Shown here: positions 23,440 through 35,808 of the stretch, piece by piece
How the letters are laid out: every line of letters begins with the position of its first letter
Numbering within the stretch: position 1 is the first letter of the stretch
Program-made: the position numbers and the translations under genes
The notes under the pieces: model-generated
What the model saw: the letters and a program-made list of their open reading frames with translations, nothing else
Told to the model about the DNA's origin: nothing
The model's database searches: none
Source of the DNA: Blasia pusilla
Taxonomy: Eukaryota > Marchantiophyta > Marchantiopsida > Blasiales
Assembly: GCA_050084515.1 (NCBI GenBank)
Contig: CM114272.1
Location: 42,036,001-42,100,000, forward strand
DNA length: 64,000 nt
Direction: 5' to 3'

Positions 23440-23790
23440 CGTGAGCCGGAAGCCGTCAAGAATGAAACGAATGACAACGAGACCCGGAAGCCGTCAAGAA
23501 CGAAACGAACGACAACTCTTCTCGGGGACGAGAACAAGAACATCGCGAGACATGAACGAGAGCAGAGAGAGAGGAAGCTGAGCAGAGGTGGGCGAACGAC
23601 ACTGAAGAGAGCACTCACCAGAGGTAAGTGAACGAAGGAGAGCCGAGCAGCCGGTGAAAGGCAGGCGAGCATCGGGAATACAGCTACGAGTCCGTTGCCG
23701 CTCGATCAAGATCCGAAGACCGGAAGCCGTCAAGAACGAAACGAACGACATAGTTCGTGAGCCGAAAGCCGTCAAGAAAGAGAACACCGT
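23440..23790. repeat. Dispersed short repeats (GCCGTCAAGAA units) and second copy of the 115-bp repeat
   Basis: The word GGAAGCCGTCAAGAAYGAAA followed by CGAAYGACA occurs at about 23448, 23485 and 23722, with a shorter copy near 23767. The direct-repeat partner of 21500-21620 lies at 23540-23655. The whole stretch is purine-rich and could extend the right terminal region of the Mutator-like element. Confidence 0.7.
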
Positions 23791-24000
23791 GAGAACGGCG
23801 AAAGAACGAGCGGCGAAGAGCGAAGAACGAGCCGAAGTCGCCAGAGCGAAGAGCGAAGAGCGAGAACGAGAGCCGAGTCGGCCAAGAGCGAAGGACGGCT
23901 TCCGAGCGGGTTACGATAGCCCTAACGTCGTCAAGAACGGACGTCGTCCATCCCTCCCCGTCCTCCCTACCCTCCCGTCCCGTCCGTCTCCCGCCGTCTG

Positions 24001-24194
24001 CGGCACGCCGTCCGTCTCTGGAAGGCGTCCGTCGCGACCTCCCATCGTCCGTCGCGACCTCTTTATCCTCCGTCGCGACCTCTCCATCCCGGGGCTCCCG
24101 AACCTGAAATGTGGGCCTGACCCAGCTCGAGATAGGCGCTACGCTACGCTCATTGAATGCCTTTCCGGGACGAACTATGGCCTTCGGTTCCGCG
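24001..24194 (-). repeat. Right arm of inverted repeat around the Mutator-like transposase
   Basis: Reverse complement of 17070-17250. Next to the arm on the inner side lie further CGTCCGTCGCGACCTC repeats (24026-24080, three to four copies), more than in the left arm. Immediately outside is the SINE-like repeat at 24216. Confidence 0.6.
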
Positions 24195-24215
24195 GGGGAC
24201 GAGCTGCAATTATGC

Positions 24216-24442
24216 AATGGGATTTACGTCTTTCATGAAGATTGTTGTTGATTGCATGAGTGCTTGGCATAGAGTACGAGATGATGTTACTTAATTTCGC
24301 AGTGAGACGTTGCATTTTGTCCTCGCTCCTATTCATCCTCAAGTTAAGCCATGCAGGGTGAAAGTCGAGTTCACCGAGTAACACTCGGGCAAAATTGAGG
24401 TGGCAAGCCGGATTCAAACATGCAACCTGCTGTCATGCAGGG
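24216..24442 (-). repeat. SINE-like retroposon with 15-bp flanking direct repeats
   Basis: A block of about 227 bp flanked by GAGCTGCAATTATGC (24201-24215) and GAGCTGCAATTGTGC (24443-24457), a 15-bp direct repeat with one mismatch, as made by LINE-driven insertion. On the minus strand, 24410 downward, GTTTGAATCCGGC resembles the Pol III box B of tRNA-derived SINEs about 40 bp from the 5' end. A convincing box A and a poly-A or other tail are not visible. The sequence is also present at 16890-17069. Confidence 0.5.
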
Positions 24443-24457
24443 GAGCTGCAATTGTGC

Positions 24458-27400
24458 TACACCTATAAAATAAAATATACATAGGGATTTCAAAGATTAC
24501 ATACCATGGTTAACTAACCCAACCTCGGGTTAGAAAACCGAGGATGAATAGCGGGAGCGACTTTGTGATGCCGGCCGAAAACAATCAAGCTAACGCACTA
24601 GTTGAACAATTTTGAACTTAAGGGTGTCCTAAATAAGAGGAAACCCGGACCAGGAGTAAAACGTTCCCCACCTCTTGTGTACAACGAAACCCTGAACTTT
24701 GCTTACCGTGAGAGCCGGGTAGTTAATTTCAGAGAACCGGGAATTTGCGGAAACTTCTCAAAGCCGGTCGGCTTTCTGATAAAAATACAAAGGAGCTACG
24801 AAATTCAGAAATGGGAACGACAATTTGAGATTTTAACCAGTCTGGAAAACACGTGATTATGTAATCCGGAACGTTTGCCTCGTTGAGCACCTTACGACCG
24901 GGAACTTGAGCGGAGAACATTGGACGTCGGGGAGCAGTAGAAAATCCTGACCGGGAGGAATCCTCCAGTGCCTTATGCTCTGCACGGTCCGAGTAGTTGA
25001 ATCTAGGAACCCTGAACTTTTCTGGCAGAGGCAGTGTGCGGGTGGAGCGCAGCGGCGCTGTTTACGCATGCATCCATGAGACTGCCAAATAAGGAGGCAC
25101 AAGACACCCGTTCTCATGACATTGAATGGTGTGCATCATTCTCCACAGGAATGGTGTATCACAAACCCTATAAGAAGGATTTCGAACAGCAGCCGCCAAC
25201 CAAACTCTTTAAAATGGTACATTCTGATTTCCGTTAGATGCTGGGGCTAGACTACCATGAGTCCACGCTTGGGACTATCCCCACCTAATCTCACTCTTTC
25301 GCGACAACGCGATCGGTCCGGCGAGATTCAACGACTGTAGTCGCGTAACAACCTTTGGGTGGCTTGGCTACAAATCATATCCAGGAAGGCATCTCCGATA
25401 CAAGATCTTCTGGCGGCTTTGATATCATACATCGTTCGGTTCTGAGTTACCCAGCCGTTTCTTACCGGTGCCCGATTGTAGAGAATTCAGGATAGTTAGT
25501 TATTAATTGAACGCATGAATTAACTCTTCACGCTTCAGATTTCTGCATAATGATTTCCACTTGGTTGGATTCGCTAGAGCTAAAACTTATGTAATTCTCA
25601 TCTCTTCATTTATAATATCATGTACATAGTCTGTATGTAGAACTGACTATAGCTCACTAAGTACCGTGTCGCTAAAAGCTGAAGTGGCTGCTAATTAATC
25701 TAGTATGGTGAGTATTAACTTTTATAATAGAAATTCAATAAGTTCCGTAAGTGCGCAAGTCTCGAGCCTTGTCACGATCAGGCATTCTCCAAAAGAACTA
25801 GGGCCTCTTAGGAGACTCATGCCTGCGACTTTAGGGGTGAAAATTGAAGCAAACTGCTCCCCCAATGTGCTCCAAACTACTAGCAGCGCCGTGCGCGTTA
25901 ATATCTCAACATCTGTGATTTTATCTCAGTCATCTCCATGGATATGTCGGTTGGTTTATTCGCAGGTGCAAGTATACAGTACGTAACAGGTTCAGTTAAT
26001 AGGTCGAAGTTCTCGACAGGATCGAAAATAATCTCTCAGCCGGGATCACGCGCAAAAATTAACTCACGTCAATCTCCTAAAAATTGAAGAAGAGATGCCC
26101 GATCCAAATTCAACAGCGCACGAGTTTACAATCTCACTGGACCCAGAGTGTTGAGCTGCTGAGGATCTTCTGAGCTGTCTTTAAGACAACCTCTGCTACT
26201 GCCGTTCCTCTTACAGTAACCTTCTTCTTATCCCGGTCACAATTGACAGACGCCACACCTGCACTCGTAACAGCATGAAAATCTTTAGCTCGAAATCTTC
26301 ATGGATTCTCTCAACTTGTGCAATTTTACAAAGCTAGTAGAGTTAGCTTGTAATTGTGAATCGGAAGGAAAGTAGCACGAAATGGTGTGCCGAGGATGTA
26401 TCTAATTACCGTCAATTCGTTTCAGCTTCTTGTACACTTTCTCCTCGTGCCCGTCGCAACATATAGGCACATACAAATGTATGATATATATTTTATCATT
26501 GTGAACGCTGGTCTCATCGGAAATGGAATATGCAGGCATCGGACTTGCATGTAGACCTAGAGACCATGCTTCAATAAAACCAGGATAGAACTATTGCATA
26601 CACACGGAATTTTCTTGAGTCAGTATGTATTCTTCTGAGATGGATACATGCACCCAACCATAGAAAATTAAGACAAGAGGAGAATTCCAATTCCCAGAAT
26701 TAACGATGTGATTTTATGAGGATCATCGAAAGGCAGACGTTACATATCTGCATGTTCGAATTACATCATCTAGCCAACCTTCAAATTCAAGCGTGAGATT
26801 GAGTTCATACGACTTACGTTATTTTGATCCATCGCCCTTGTTTCGTGGAAAATTACGACGCTATGGCCCGAGGATTTTGCTGTGTTTGGCCACAGCTTCG
26901 CTAACGAAAGATCTGAGTCTAAGTGAAAGACCAGAGCGAGCGGTAAAAGAAAGAGAAACAGATAGAGAAGAAGGAAGACAAAAGAATACCCAAAGAGCGA
27001 TAGTAAACAACGCTGCAGACCTTCGACCCCAACTGACCCCTTCGAGCGAGATAAAGATGTGAGGGATTACAGCGAGCGGTTGAAGAAGAAGCAGCAAGGA
27101 GAGCGGAAGCGAGAGAAATGAGCATTCCTGTGACCGACCCCTACCCACCCTTTGAATACATGCGGCCGTACCGATGAAGCGAACTCAAAGTAATGCGTAT
27201 CTTGGAAGCTAATGAAAGAGAAATCCAGCGATTAATTCATTCTCCGAGGGACTCCAACTATTGCCACGTGTACCACCGTTATGTTTTGCTGACTTCAAGT
27301 GTTGCCGCGTGTACTTATGCCATGAGTTGTGTTGACTCCGAGTGTTATGAATTCTATACTGCTATTTTCAGCATGGTAATAAGACAAAATGAGACAGGAA

Positions 27401-29255
27401 GGAAAAAATTGTCATGAATGAAACGCGAGTTCAATCCGGCGTTCACGGTTTTCAATCCTAATATATATGAAACTTATCACGAAATGATATACAAGTATGA
27501 ATTAAATTTTAACCTTACAGTTTGATTATGAGATTTATTAATAATAATATCAAAAGTTGAACAAATAGAAAATTGAAATTTACATAAACTAAATGGTAAA
27601 TAAAGTTTGATGCAATCGAACATTATGGGATATATGGAATAAAATTTGATTTCATATATTTCATTGATTGCATATAACTAGTTAATCTAATCCTCTTTGT
27701 TTGTCCTTATTATTCATCCATATTCAGTAAGAGCATATGGGGTAGTGCACCAATTTTCAAACATAAACGATGTGGAGGTAGTCTAAAAGAAAAACACATA
27801 CCCAACATTTTAGTGAAATATACATAGCTCCTCCTCTTACTTGGAATGAAGTTGACTCTAAGGTAAATATGCTCTTCTATCATACATATTTAGAATTAGT
27901 GAGAGGAAATTATACTTTATTAGTATGTTGATCTCCAAAAAATAACTTGAAGAAAATATGCAAGAAGAAAGTATTACCTCTCAAGGAAACCGAGCCATGA
28001 CGTTTGCATTAATATCATCAAAATCTCTATTTCTCCATGTCAAAATAGTAGTATCTCTCATAAAGTCAACATCAAAGAATCTACTAGTAGGAGAATTTTC
28101 TAAATGAGATCAATAAGATCACATATCTTATTAGTATTAGTAACCATTTTAGATCGTAAACGTCTAAAATCTTTTCCTAAATGAGGGTGCAAAGATATAC
28201 AACCCTCTCCCATCTCTAGTTACCAATAAGCAAAAGATTATTTTTTAGCACTCATATGATCTTCCAACCTATAAACTATCATGGTTTTTGTCATCTTCAT
28301 CACCTTAAGATAAGACCACATAGAAGACCTCTTTATAGTAGCTTCGATGATTTATGGATGGTCCCAATGACAAATAACAGGCATGACTTGATACGAGGAA
28401 CAAAATTAGAATTTGTCATATTTAGAGGTACCACATAATTGGATACCAAATGCAAAAATAGTACATGTATGAAAAAAAATACACACATATGGATATTAAA
28501 TGTAAGAAATGGTTACTTGCAATTCCATTACCAATTGTAACTTAAAGTGCCACTATAGCAAATGCTTCTTTAATTCGTCTCGTGGCTAATATTGATAGGA
28601 GAGTAAGAGTAAATACATTACTCAAATCTGCAAGGCGTCCAAACTTCAAGAATTTCAAATTGATCTTAGAAAGTTATGGTTACAAAGAAGTTTAAATTGT
28701 ACCACTAGTAATCATACAATAGGAGATTGTCACAAGCAATGTCATGCCCATCATACCATGCTCTACATTGGAAATATGAAATAGTAAGGGAACAAAGTTC
28801 TAGGACTCATCATATGGCATGCGTTGGGACCATGGGAAAACCACCTTGCCTCTATTAAAATCAATTCCTACATTCTTGAAATTGTTGATTTCAGGTAGGT
28901 GTTGGTCCTTAAAGTTATCATTTCCTTGCCTAAACTAGAGCTTGTAATTCTGCAATTCAACTTGCATCTACTAGAGTGCATGTAAATAAGCAAGTTGGTG
29001 GTATTGGACACTTTAGGGTACAAGGTAGGGTCTATCATTTAGGATCTATCATTCTATTGGTCCCTTACATCTTAATAGAGGAGGCATCCCTAATTTGATG
29101 AACTTTACATTCACTATATTGTGAATGAATTGGAGAATCGTGAGCATATATGGATCATTCTCAAGCCAAATAAGAGATGTCTCGATGCAAAGTTTAGGAA
29201 TTTACCAACTTCTTCTCAAGCAACTACTATTTTAATAGGAAATAAAAGTGAACAT
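24458..29255. other. Stretch without recognisable genes
   Basis: Only short open frames occur, and none resembles a known domain. A leucine/serine-rich minus-strand frame at 26861-27148 has no recognisable motif. Two imperfect copies of a unit with TTGCC(A/G)CGTGTAC are at 27260 and 27302. From 27420 to 29250 the sequence is AT-rich and looks like old repeat debris. Confidence 0.5.
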
Positions 29256-29735
29256 TGTCACATCTGAGTAGCCGATAAGCCGAGATCTATCGTGGATGGG
29301 GCGTAGGAGCCAGCCGACTATCTTGAGTGTAATTTTGTCCCACGGTGTCGGATGAGGTTGAGGATAGGTCTATTGTGTCAAGAACGTTGTTTCTCACAAT
29401 TTTCTTGTTGAGGTCTTTCACAGCCGGGTGACTTGTTGACCAGGTCATCCGCCCCTGGTAACCTATACACGCAGGTTACCAAGGAGATAGCTATTTTTAG
29501 GGGAAGAGCCTTTTGGCTCTTCCCAACCCTATATAAGAGAGGAACATGGCTTTCCAAAGCCATCTTTCTCTTGGTGGGCCGTTGGAGCATCTCTCTTGTA
29601 TGTGTGTGAGATAGGACTAGGGTGTTAGCGTCCGGATTCTTTCATAGCACAGGGTGGACGAGGCTCGATATGCCAACATAGATTGAGGAATGGAGTTTTA
29701 GGTCGGGTGTGCCATTTTTACTACTCTTTATTTTT
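29256..29735 (+). repeat. LTR fragment of the DNMT retrotransposon family
   Basis: Starts TGTCACATCTGAGTAGC and follows the LTR of copy B (from 55890) for about 480 bp. Shared segments include GAGATCTATCGTGGATGGG, TTTGTCCCACGGTGTCGG and AGGTCGGGTGTGCCATTTTT. It then breaks off at 29735, before the TGTGTAGCG tail. The promoter-like TATATAA is at 29530-29536. No element interior follows, so it is a truncated solo piece. Confidence 0.82.
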
Positions 29736-30369
29736 ACATGAGAAAGATGGCAGGGGGATGGTGGGAATTTGTTGGTTGCAGGTAGGCAAGCGAGTTGCCT
29801 CGGTAGGGAGCCCCTAGAGACACGTGTGTGGCGTTTTGTGTGTCATTTTTATGTTCGGAAGGCCGTGGGCGGAAGCGCTATCCGTTTTTCTTAGATTTTG
29901 CTGGTGCACAGGGATTGGGGACATTGGCAGAGTGTAGTACGAAGTGGGGCAGCGAGTGTGGAGTCAATGAGTGAGCAGCGCATGGTGAGAACGTTGGTAT
30001 TCAAGATGAGGAAAGCATCTTCAAGGCTTGCAGCCACCGGGGGGCTGTCAAGTAAAGGCGGCTAGAGACTAGGGTTAGGTCATAGCTCACTAGAGGCAGG
30101 GCACGGACGAAGCCAAGAGGCGGACACGTTTACAGGGCTGCGGATCCCTTTTTCCTAAACCTTTCTTTTTTCCACCGTTTAAGGGCGGCCTCATTGGACC
30201 GCGGGCTCACATTGAGGGCGCCCCCCCTCCCGCAATTTGGGGAGGCCACGGGCCCCGCATTTAGGCCCCTCCCCCATTTAATGGGGTGCGTGCCATTTTG
30301 GCCTCCCATGACGTGGTTGGGAGCCCCATGGTTGGCGACATTCAAACGTGGTACATACTGGATGCGGTA
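29736..30369. other. Spacer before the CACTA element
   Basis: No gene was recognised. A GC-rich patch with CCCC and GGCC words lies at 30170-30320. It might include a little interior of the LTR element that precedes it, but no primer-binding site is evident. Confidence 0.4.
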
Positions 30370-30640
30370 CACTAGAAGAAATGGGTGGTTTTTATGACTA
30401 GACTTTAAATGACTCACCAAAAGAATGACTCAAATTAGTACTTAAATGGTTTAGTCATAAAATTTAGGGTCGTACAACTCATTGAGTCATCTCCTTATGT
30501 CTAAAGAAGTTTTCAATACCCACTAGTCACTTATTTAGAGTCAGGACTTGTTTCACTCGCCTAGTAAAGATGAGTCATAAGCAACGACTCATATGTTTAA
30601 ATGATTTCATGCTCCCATTTTGAGTAGGATTATTCAGAGT
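30370..30640. repeat. CACTA 5' terminal and subterminal repeats
   Basis: The terminal CACTAGAAGAAAT is followed by direct and inverted copies of a short motif (ATGACT, GACTCA, GAGTCAT). In En/Spm such motifs bind the TnpA-type protein. The similar start at 48837 shares the first 13 bp and the same motif family. Confidence 0.75.
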
Positions 30641-30649
30641 CCTTGTGTC

Positions 30650-31890
30650 ATTTTCATGTTAACATGGAGCTATCTTTTCATCCAACCATAAGATGGTGAT
30701 AAAAGTTAGCACAAGACTTTGCATTAATTCTCTCTGTTATTGGACCCCTTGTTGAGGGGGGAGGGTAGAAAAAGAGGTGTGATGATGGGGGAGGAGGGCA
30801 TTAAGTAGGATTGTTTTGAATCTTTGTTGCAATTTCATGTTAGTATGGTATTGACTCTTCTTTCAACCATTGGATGCTGATGAAACTTGGAACTTGCCTT
30901 CTAATTAAATGCCTCCACCACTTCATTGGTTCAGATTTTTCCCTTAGCCTTCGATGCCAATACCAAAAATGAAAGTCCTTGTTTAGGGTTAACGATTTTT
31001 AATTCAATGTGTGAGTGATCATTTGAAGTTTTTTCTTCTTCCCTGTGTTCCTGGGGTTGGGGTGGCTATCTATGAACCGTTTCTTGTTTTTTGGACTCCT
31101 GATTGAGGGGGGAGGGTAGAAAAAGAGGTGTCAAGCAAGTGGATGATGGCATTGAGTAGAATTGTCTCGAGAAGTCATTGTTGCAATTTCATGTTATTAT
31201 AGTGTTTACTCTTCTTCCAACCATTGGATGGTGGTGAAACTTGGCAAAAGCCTTGCCATTAAATTCTTCCACACGCTCAACGTTTCAGATCTGTCCCTTA
31301 AACTTCCATGCTAGTACCAAAAATCAAAGTCCTTATTTAGGGTTTACGATTTTTAATTCAATGTGTGAGTAGTCATTTGAAGTTTTTTCTTTTGCCCTGT
31401 GTTCCTGGGGTTGGGGTTTAGGTGTAAGAAAATTTCCTTGGTTTTTGGAACCCTAGTTGAGGGGGGAAGGTAGAAAAAGAGGTGTCATGAAGGGGGAAGA
31501 GGGCATAGAGTAGGATTGTTTCGAGTCGTTGTTGCAATTTCATGTTATTTTGGTGTTGACTCTTCTTCCAACCATTGGATGGTCTTGAAAGTTGGCACAT
31601 GCCTTGTTATTTAATGCCTCCACAATTTCAACGGTTCAGAGCTACCCCTTAATTCTCCATGGTAAAACAAAAAATGAAAGTCCTTATTTAGGGTTTACAA
31701 TTTGTAATTCAATTTATGAGTGGCCATTTGAATTTTTTCTTTTTCCTTGTGTTTATGGGGTTGGGGTGGGTGTTTAGGAAAAGTTTCTTGTTTTTTGGAC
31801 CCTTGGTAGAGAAGGAGGTTTCAAGAAGGGGAAGGAGGGCATTGCGTAGGATTGTTTCGAATCCTTGTGGCACTTTCATGTCATTGAAAA
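30650..31890. repeat. Tandem array, 352-bp unit, three full copies plus partials
   Basis: The phrase GGACCCCTTGTTGAGGGGGG and its variants recurs at 30742, 31093, 31447 and 31797, periods 351, 354 and 350. Each unit also holds GCAATTTCATGTTA, CTTCCAACCATTGGATG and a TTTAGGGTT..CGATTTTTAATTCAATG stretch. The first unit is shortened. No open frame persists across units. Confidence 0.88.
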
Positions 31891-33485
31891 AAAGGTGTTT
31901 ATTGGAATGTATTTTTATCGAATATTTTCTGAAGGCAGGTAGAAATCATCCCAACAACACTGTACAAAGGCGTCTGACTTAGTCAAGTCATCTTCAGAAC
32001 CATGGTAAACCACATTCCACAGAGGCCATCAATATTACACGATGGAGAAATTTTGAACATGCTGCCATCTTTATTCTCATATGCGGACCCATTTCTAGAT
32101 TGAAGGAGTGAGATAATTGGCTGACTGCATTGAAACAAAGTGGCTCTCTGCTGATATGTTGCCATATTCACAGTACTGGTATGTCCACATTCATGTGGCC
32201 ATGGTGCTTATCAGCAATTGGCCCGAACACAGGAAAGAGGCAGTGCATAGTAAAAGTTTAGCACCTAAGTTAGCTTGATGTAGGCTTATAACAAGAGAAA
32301 TATTCCCTCGCTACTTGAGCACATAGCAAGTGTATATTGAATTGAGTAATTCTCTTCTCTCTCGCCTAAAAGAAAGAATTATATGCATTAGACTGCCAAC
32401 ATTGAGGAGAGTTCCTGGTATTGCAGTGCACCAGCTCCTCCTCTTGACCAGATTGCTTGTGATTGAGGTGTTAAATAATGCAAGATGCACAGAGAAGCAA
32501 GCGAGACACACACTTGACTTGGCTTCACATGAGTAGTAGGAATATCAAATTCAACTACAAATAGCCAGAAAATTCACTTGAAAAAATAGCAAGTGTGATG
32601 CTCTTACACGTGATTATAGGAGAATCTTACCCCTCTGTAGAAAGATTGAGCTGGAAGAATTCTCAAGTACTCGGAAGAATGAGTACCTTCCTTGTTAGAA
32701 GACAAGACATCATCTAATGGTGTTGGTTACCTACAAGCACCAGAGTGCCTCATTTGGCCGCTAATTTTTTAGTATCAAGAGTAGGTTTAGGAAGTTCTTG
32801 TTTTCTGGACAATGCCTTTTCCATCGCCTCAATGTATGTCCACTTCTTCTCTGCAGCCACACCTGACCGCATCTACTTTGCAACAATCTGCAGAGAACCT
32901 TACGGTAAGCTTGTGCATCACATCGGTTTCCCTAAAAGTACATACTTGCGTTTGCTGTATTACATAGTCATAAAGGAGATGCTAGGAATTACTTTAAATT
33001 GCATGGAGACATATTGAGACCAGATATTGACTCCTGAATGCGCATCTGTATCTCTAACCTCTACTTCTCAATGATTGCTCGCTCCAAATTCTAGAACTAA
33101 GTTGACGAGAAGCTTTAGCTTTCTGATGTGTTCCTCACTCGTCTTGCGTTTCTTTTCCTATTGACTAACTGATTTTCCTACTGACTGATCGTTGATTTGA
33201 TGTGAGTATAAGGTAAAATACTATGGTCACTCATAGCAGATTAGCTTTATAGTTTGTTTGTCTAGATCTTCGCTGGAAACATTTATTAGACCAGGGCCAT
33301 GATGAAGTGTACATATCAAAGGATTGAGTCATTATCTAAAGTTGGGTGTGTTACATTTGTCATTCAGGAATGTCGTTGGAAGCATTGGACCGCATCGGTG
33401 AGGATTGTTAGTGATGATTGAGATCTCCATCGAGATAAGAACCAGGTTAGGTATACGTGCCTTATCATACTTGTCTTGACTTCAT
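31891..33485. other. Region upstream of TNP2 without recognisable genes
   Basis: Only short frames are present. It may hold the 5' untranslated region and early introns of the TNP2 gene. A 90-residue open stretch at 32745-33017 has no recognised motif. Confidence 0.45.
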
Positions 33486-34598
33486 GTGGGTATGCATTCA
33501 GATGATAGCTCGTCCAGCCGTGGTTTATGGAATTCGTTATTGAGGCAAGATGTCATGGTTTTGGATGTGTTTGGAATGTTTTACATTCACTTGTTTATGG
33601 AATCCACTTCCAATCCCCTTAGAATGGATTTGAACCACCCAGTTAGAGTAAAGGCACATGATTCCAAGTTGTGGCAAAGGGAAAGCACACGAGCTAGTGT
33701 ACTGGGCTGTAAAAGATTGCGGTGTCCGTGCAATGAGTGTAAGGGTGGGTCTACGTTGTCCATCGGCAAGGTGGAAGCACATTTGAGAAAAAATGGACGC
33801 TCGGCGCTTTGTAGAGTGCCAAAATCTAGGGATGGATGGGACTCTTCAGATGAGGAGTGGCTTATGCATGATCTTGCTGAAAAAAGAATCCAAGAGGATA
33901 AGACAATAGAGTCAACCCCAACCTTCCATGTGGATGGAAGGGAGAGATCTTCCATGGCAAATATAGACAAGCACATTGACGTTCATAAAATGCTCAATGA
34001 TATTTTCCAGAAATATGACCATATACACGAGGATGAAACTGAAGAGACATCTCTCCCATCTGATGAATTACCAGAACCAGGAATTTCTGAAACTCCTTTG
34101 TAACTTGGTCCTACCAGCAGGGAACTTGGTGCCACTAAGTTATTATGTAGCAAAAAAACTCATTGGTAAACTAGGCTTAGGTTACAACAGTATCCATGCG
34201 TGTCCAGCTGGATGTGTTTTATTCCGGGGTGATTTGGCTGAAGCTGAGATCTGTCCATTATGTGGGAAACCAAGGTTCCGAAAAGTGGGTAGAATGTTGG
34301 TACCATGTAAGGTATTAAGGCATTTTCCTATCATACCTCGGATGAGACGTATGTTTAGATGCAAGACGTTGTCTGAATTGTTAACCTGGGCCCCCTTGAA
34401 TCAGAGCAAGGATGGCTTAGTAAGACATACAGCTGATTGCAAGGCATGGCGCCACATGGACAACTTATATCCGGACTTTGCCGAGGAGAAGAGGAATTGC
34501 AGGTTTGGGCTAGCTTTGGACGGAGTGAATCCATTTTCAAACAAGTCGAGTTCGTGGTCAATATGGCCCGTGCTTCTTGTTAATTATAACTTGCCTCC

Positions 34599-34603
34599 CT
34601 GGC
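34599..34603. repeat. Target-site duplication, left (CTGGC)
   Basis: CTGGC at 34599-34603 directly precedes the chromovirus 5' LTR and is repeated at 41912-41916 right after its 3' LTR. Removing the element and one copy restores the TNP2 sequence across the junction. Confidence 0.92.
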
Positions 34604-35595
34604 TGTCGCGACCCTCATGACCAAACAAGTGCCAAGCGGAACATCGGAACATTAGCGCGCTCACGCTAAGATGGTTTGCGCGTTGGAGTTGTCTCAAAGA
34701 GGAGACAAGAGACGAGACGCGAGCGAGAAGTCGCATTTCAGATGTGATGGTCGCAACTCAGAAACCTGGACCAAACGCGGAATGAGACTTGAAAGAAGTC
34801 GAGTCTAGGAAGTGGGTTGCCAAAGGAAAGATCCAGATTTGGAACGCCACTTGCGTTTGAGAGTTTCCGACTGTATTTATAATCATAACTTTTAGCGCTG
34901 AGATGCGTTTGGAGCAAATAAGAGTGCGTTGGAAAGCCTATGAAAAGCCGGTTCAAACACACCAAAGATCGCTGCAAACGCATAAGCAGCGGTCGAGATA
35001 CGACCCGAAAACGACTGTAAGTGGAGGGCCACAATGAAGGGCCCGAACCTCTTTTCCCAAAGGGGAGGGGTTATTGGAGAACCCCAGAAGTACTAGTAAG
35101 GGGGAAGGTCTCCGAGAGTGCTTGGAACCCAAACCCCACTTTGGGCGCCGCGGGGCGGCTCAAGGGCATGGAACGGAACGCGAGTTTGGGTGTTGGGTTG
35201 GAAAACCTGCACCAAGTCCATTGAGGCGATTTTAGACATCCCTCTTGGATTTCACGCCGCGACTCAATTACTTAGGTCTCGGTTCGGAACTCACACGAGG
35301 ACCGTTGAACAGTTGGGATCGCTAGGCGTGCAAGTGCCGTTTCAGATCCCTTGACTAACCAGGAAGTCTGTTCCAAGTCTTGAAGGACTTGCCATGTGTT
35401 GGGAGCTAGGAACTAAGGAAGGTTGAGCTTGATGAGACGCCGAGTTTAGGACTCGGTGGGTTGGAACGCCGGTTGGCCAAACCCGACTAACGAGAGTGCG
35501 TGTTTGGGTGCAGATCGGCGATGAGTTCGTGACCTACTAAACGCACGCTTCCACAACACTAAAGATTGACGTTCAAGGAGAGTAGGGGCGCGACA
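34604..35595 (+). repeat. 5' LTR of the chromovirus
   Basis: Runs from TGTCGCGACCCTCATG to GGGGCGCGACA, 992 bp, with canonical TG...CA ends. A possible TATA-like TATTTATAA is at 34874-34882. Its counterpart at 40925 ends in GATA, a C-to-T change of the terminal CA. Confidence 0.93.
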
Positions 35596-35597
35596 AG

Positions 35598-35609
35598 TGG
35601 TATCAGAGC
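35598..35609 (+). promoter_or_regulatory. Primer-binding site, initiator tRNA-Met type
   Basis: TGGTATCAGAGC, two bases after the 5' LTR, is complementary to the 3' end of plant initiator methionine tRNA, the usual primer of minus-strand synthesis in plant LTR retrotransposons. Confidence 0.92.
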
Positions 35610-35808
35610 TTATCCTTGGTGAGCGAGAACTTGGGGTGGGGATCAGCCGGACGCTTGGGAAATTTCAAGGTAGCGGCTAGACTCGGACGCTCGAGGAGGG
35701 ACGCAAGAAACGAGGAGGAGATCTGAGTGAGTTGGCTTGGAGATGGCGATCGAGGGAGAACAACCCTAGAAGCGCCGAATCAAGCGACGTGAACCGAGAG
35801 AGGAACCA

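Noticed and set aside
23250-24238. Several overlapping frames of 140-194 residues on both strands
   Set aside because: They follow repeat units and GC-rich composition; the translated Arg/Glu- or Ser-rich products have no domain.
26861-27148. Leucine-rich minus-strand frame as a membrane protein
   Set aside because: Short, low-complexity, without start context or a recognisable domain; the opposite strand is purine-rich, which produces such frames by chance.
30170-30330. GC-rich patch as a CpG island promoter
   Set aside because: Only about 150 bp, no gene starts nearby, and its composition resembles repeat debris.
34738-35034. Frames inside the chromovirus LTRs (also 41059-41551)
   Set aside because: They lie within LTR sequence, repeat in both LTRs and carry no domain.
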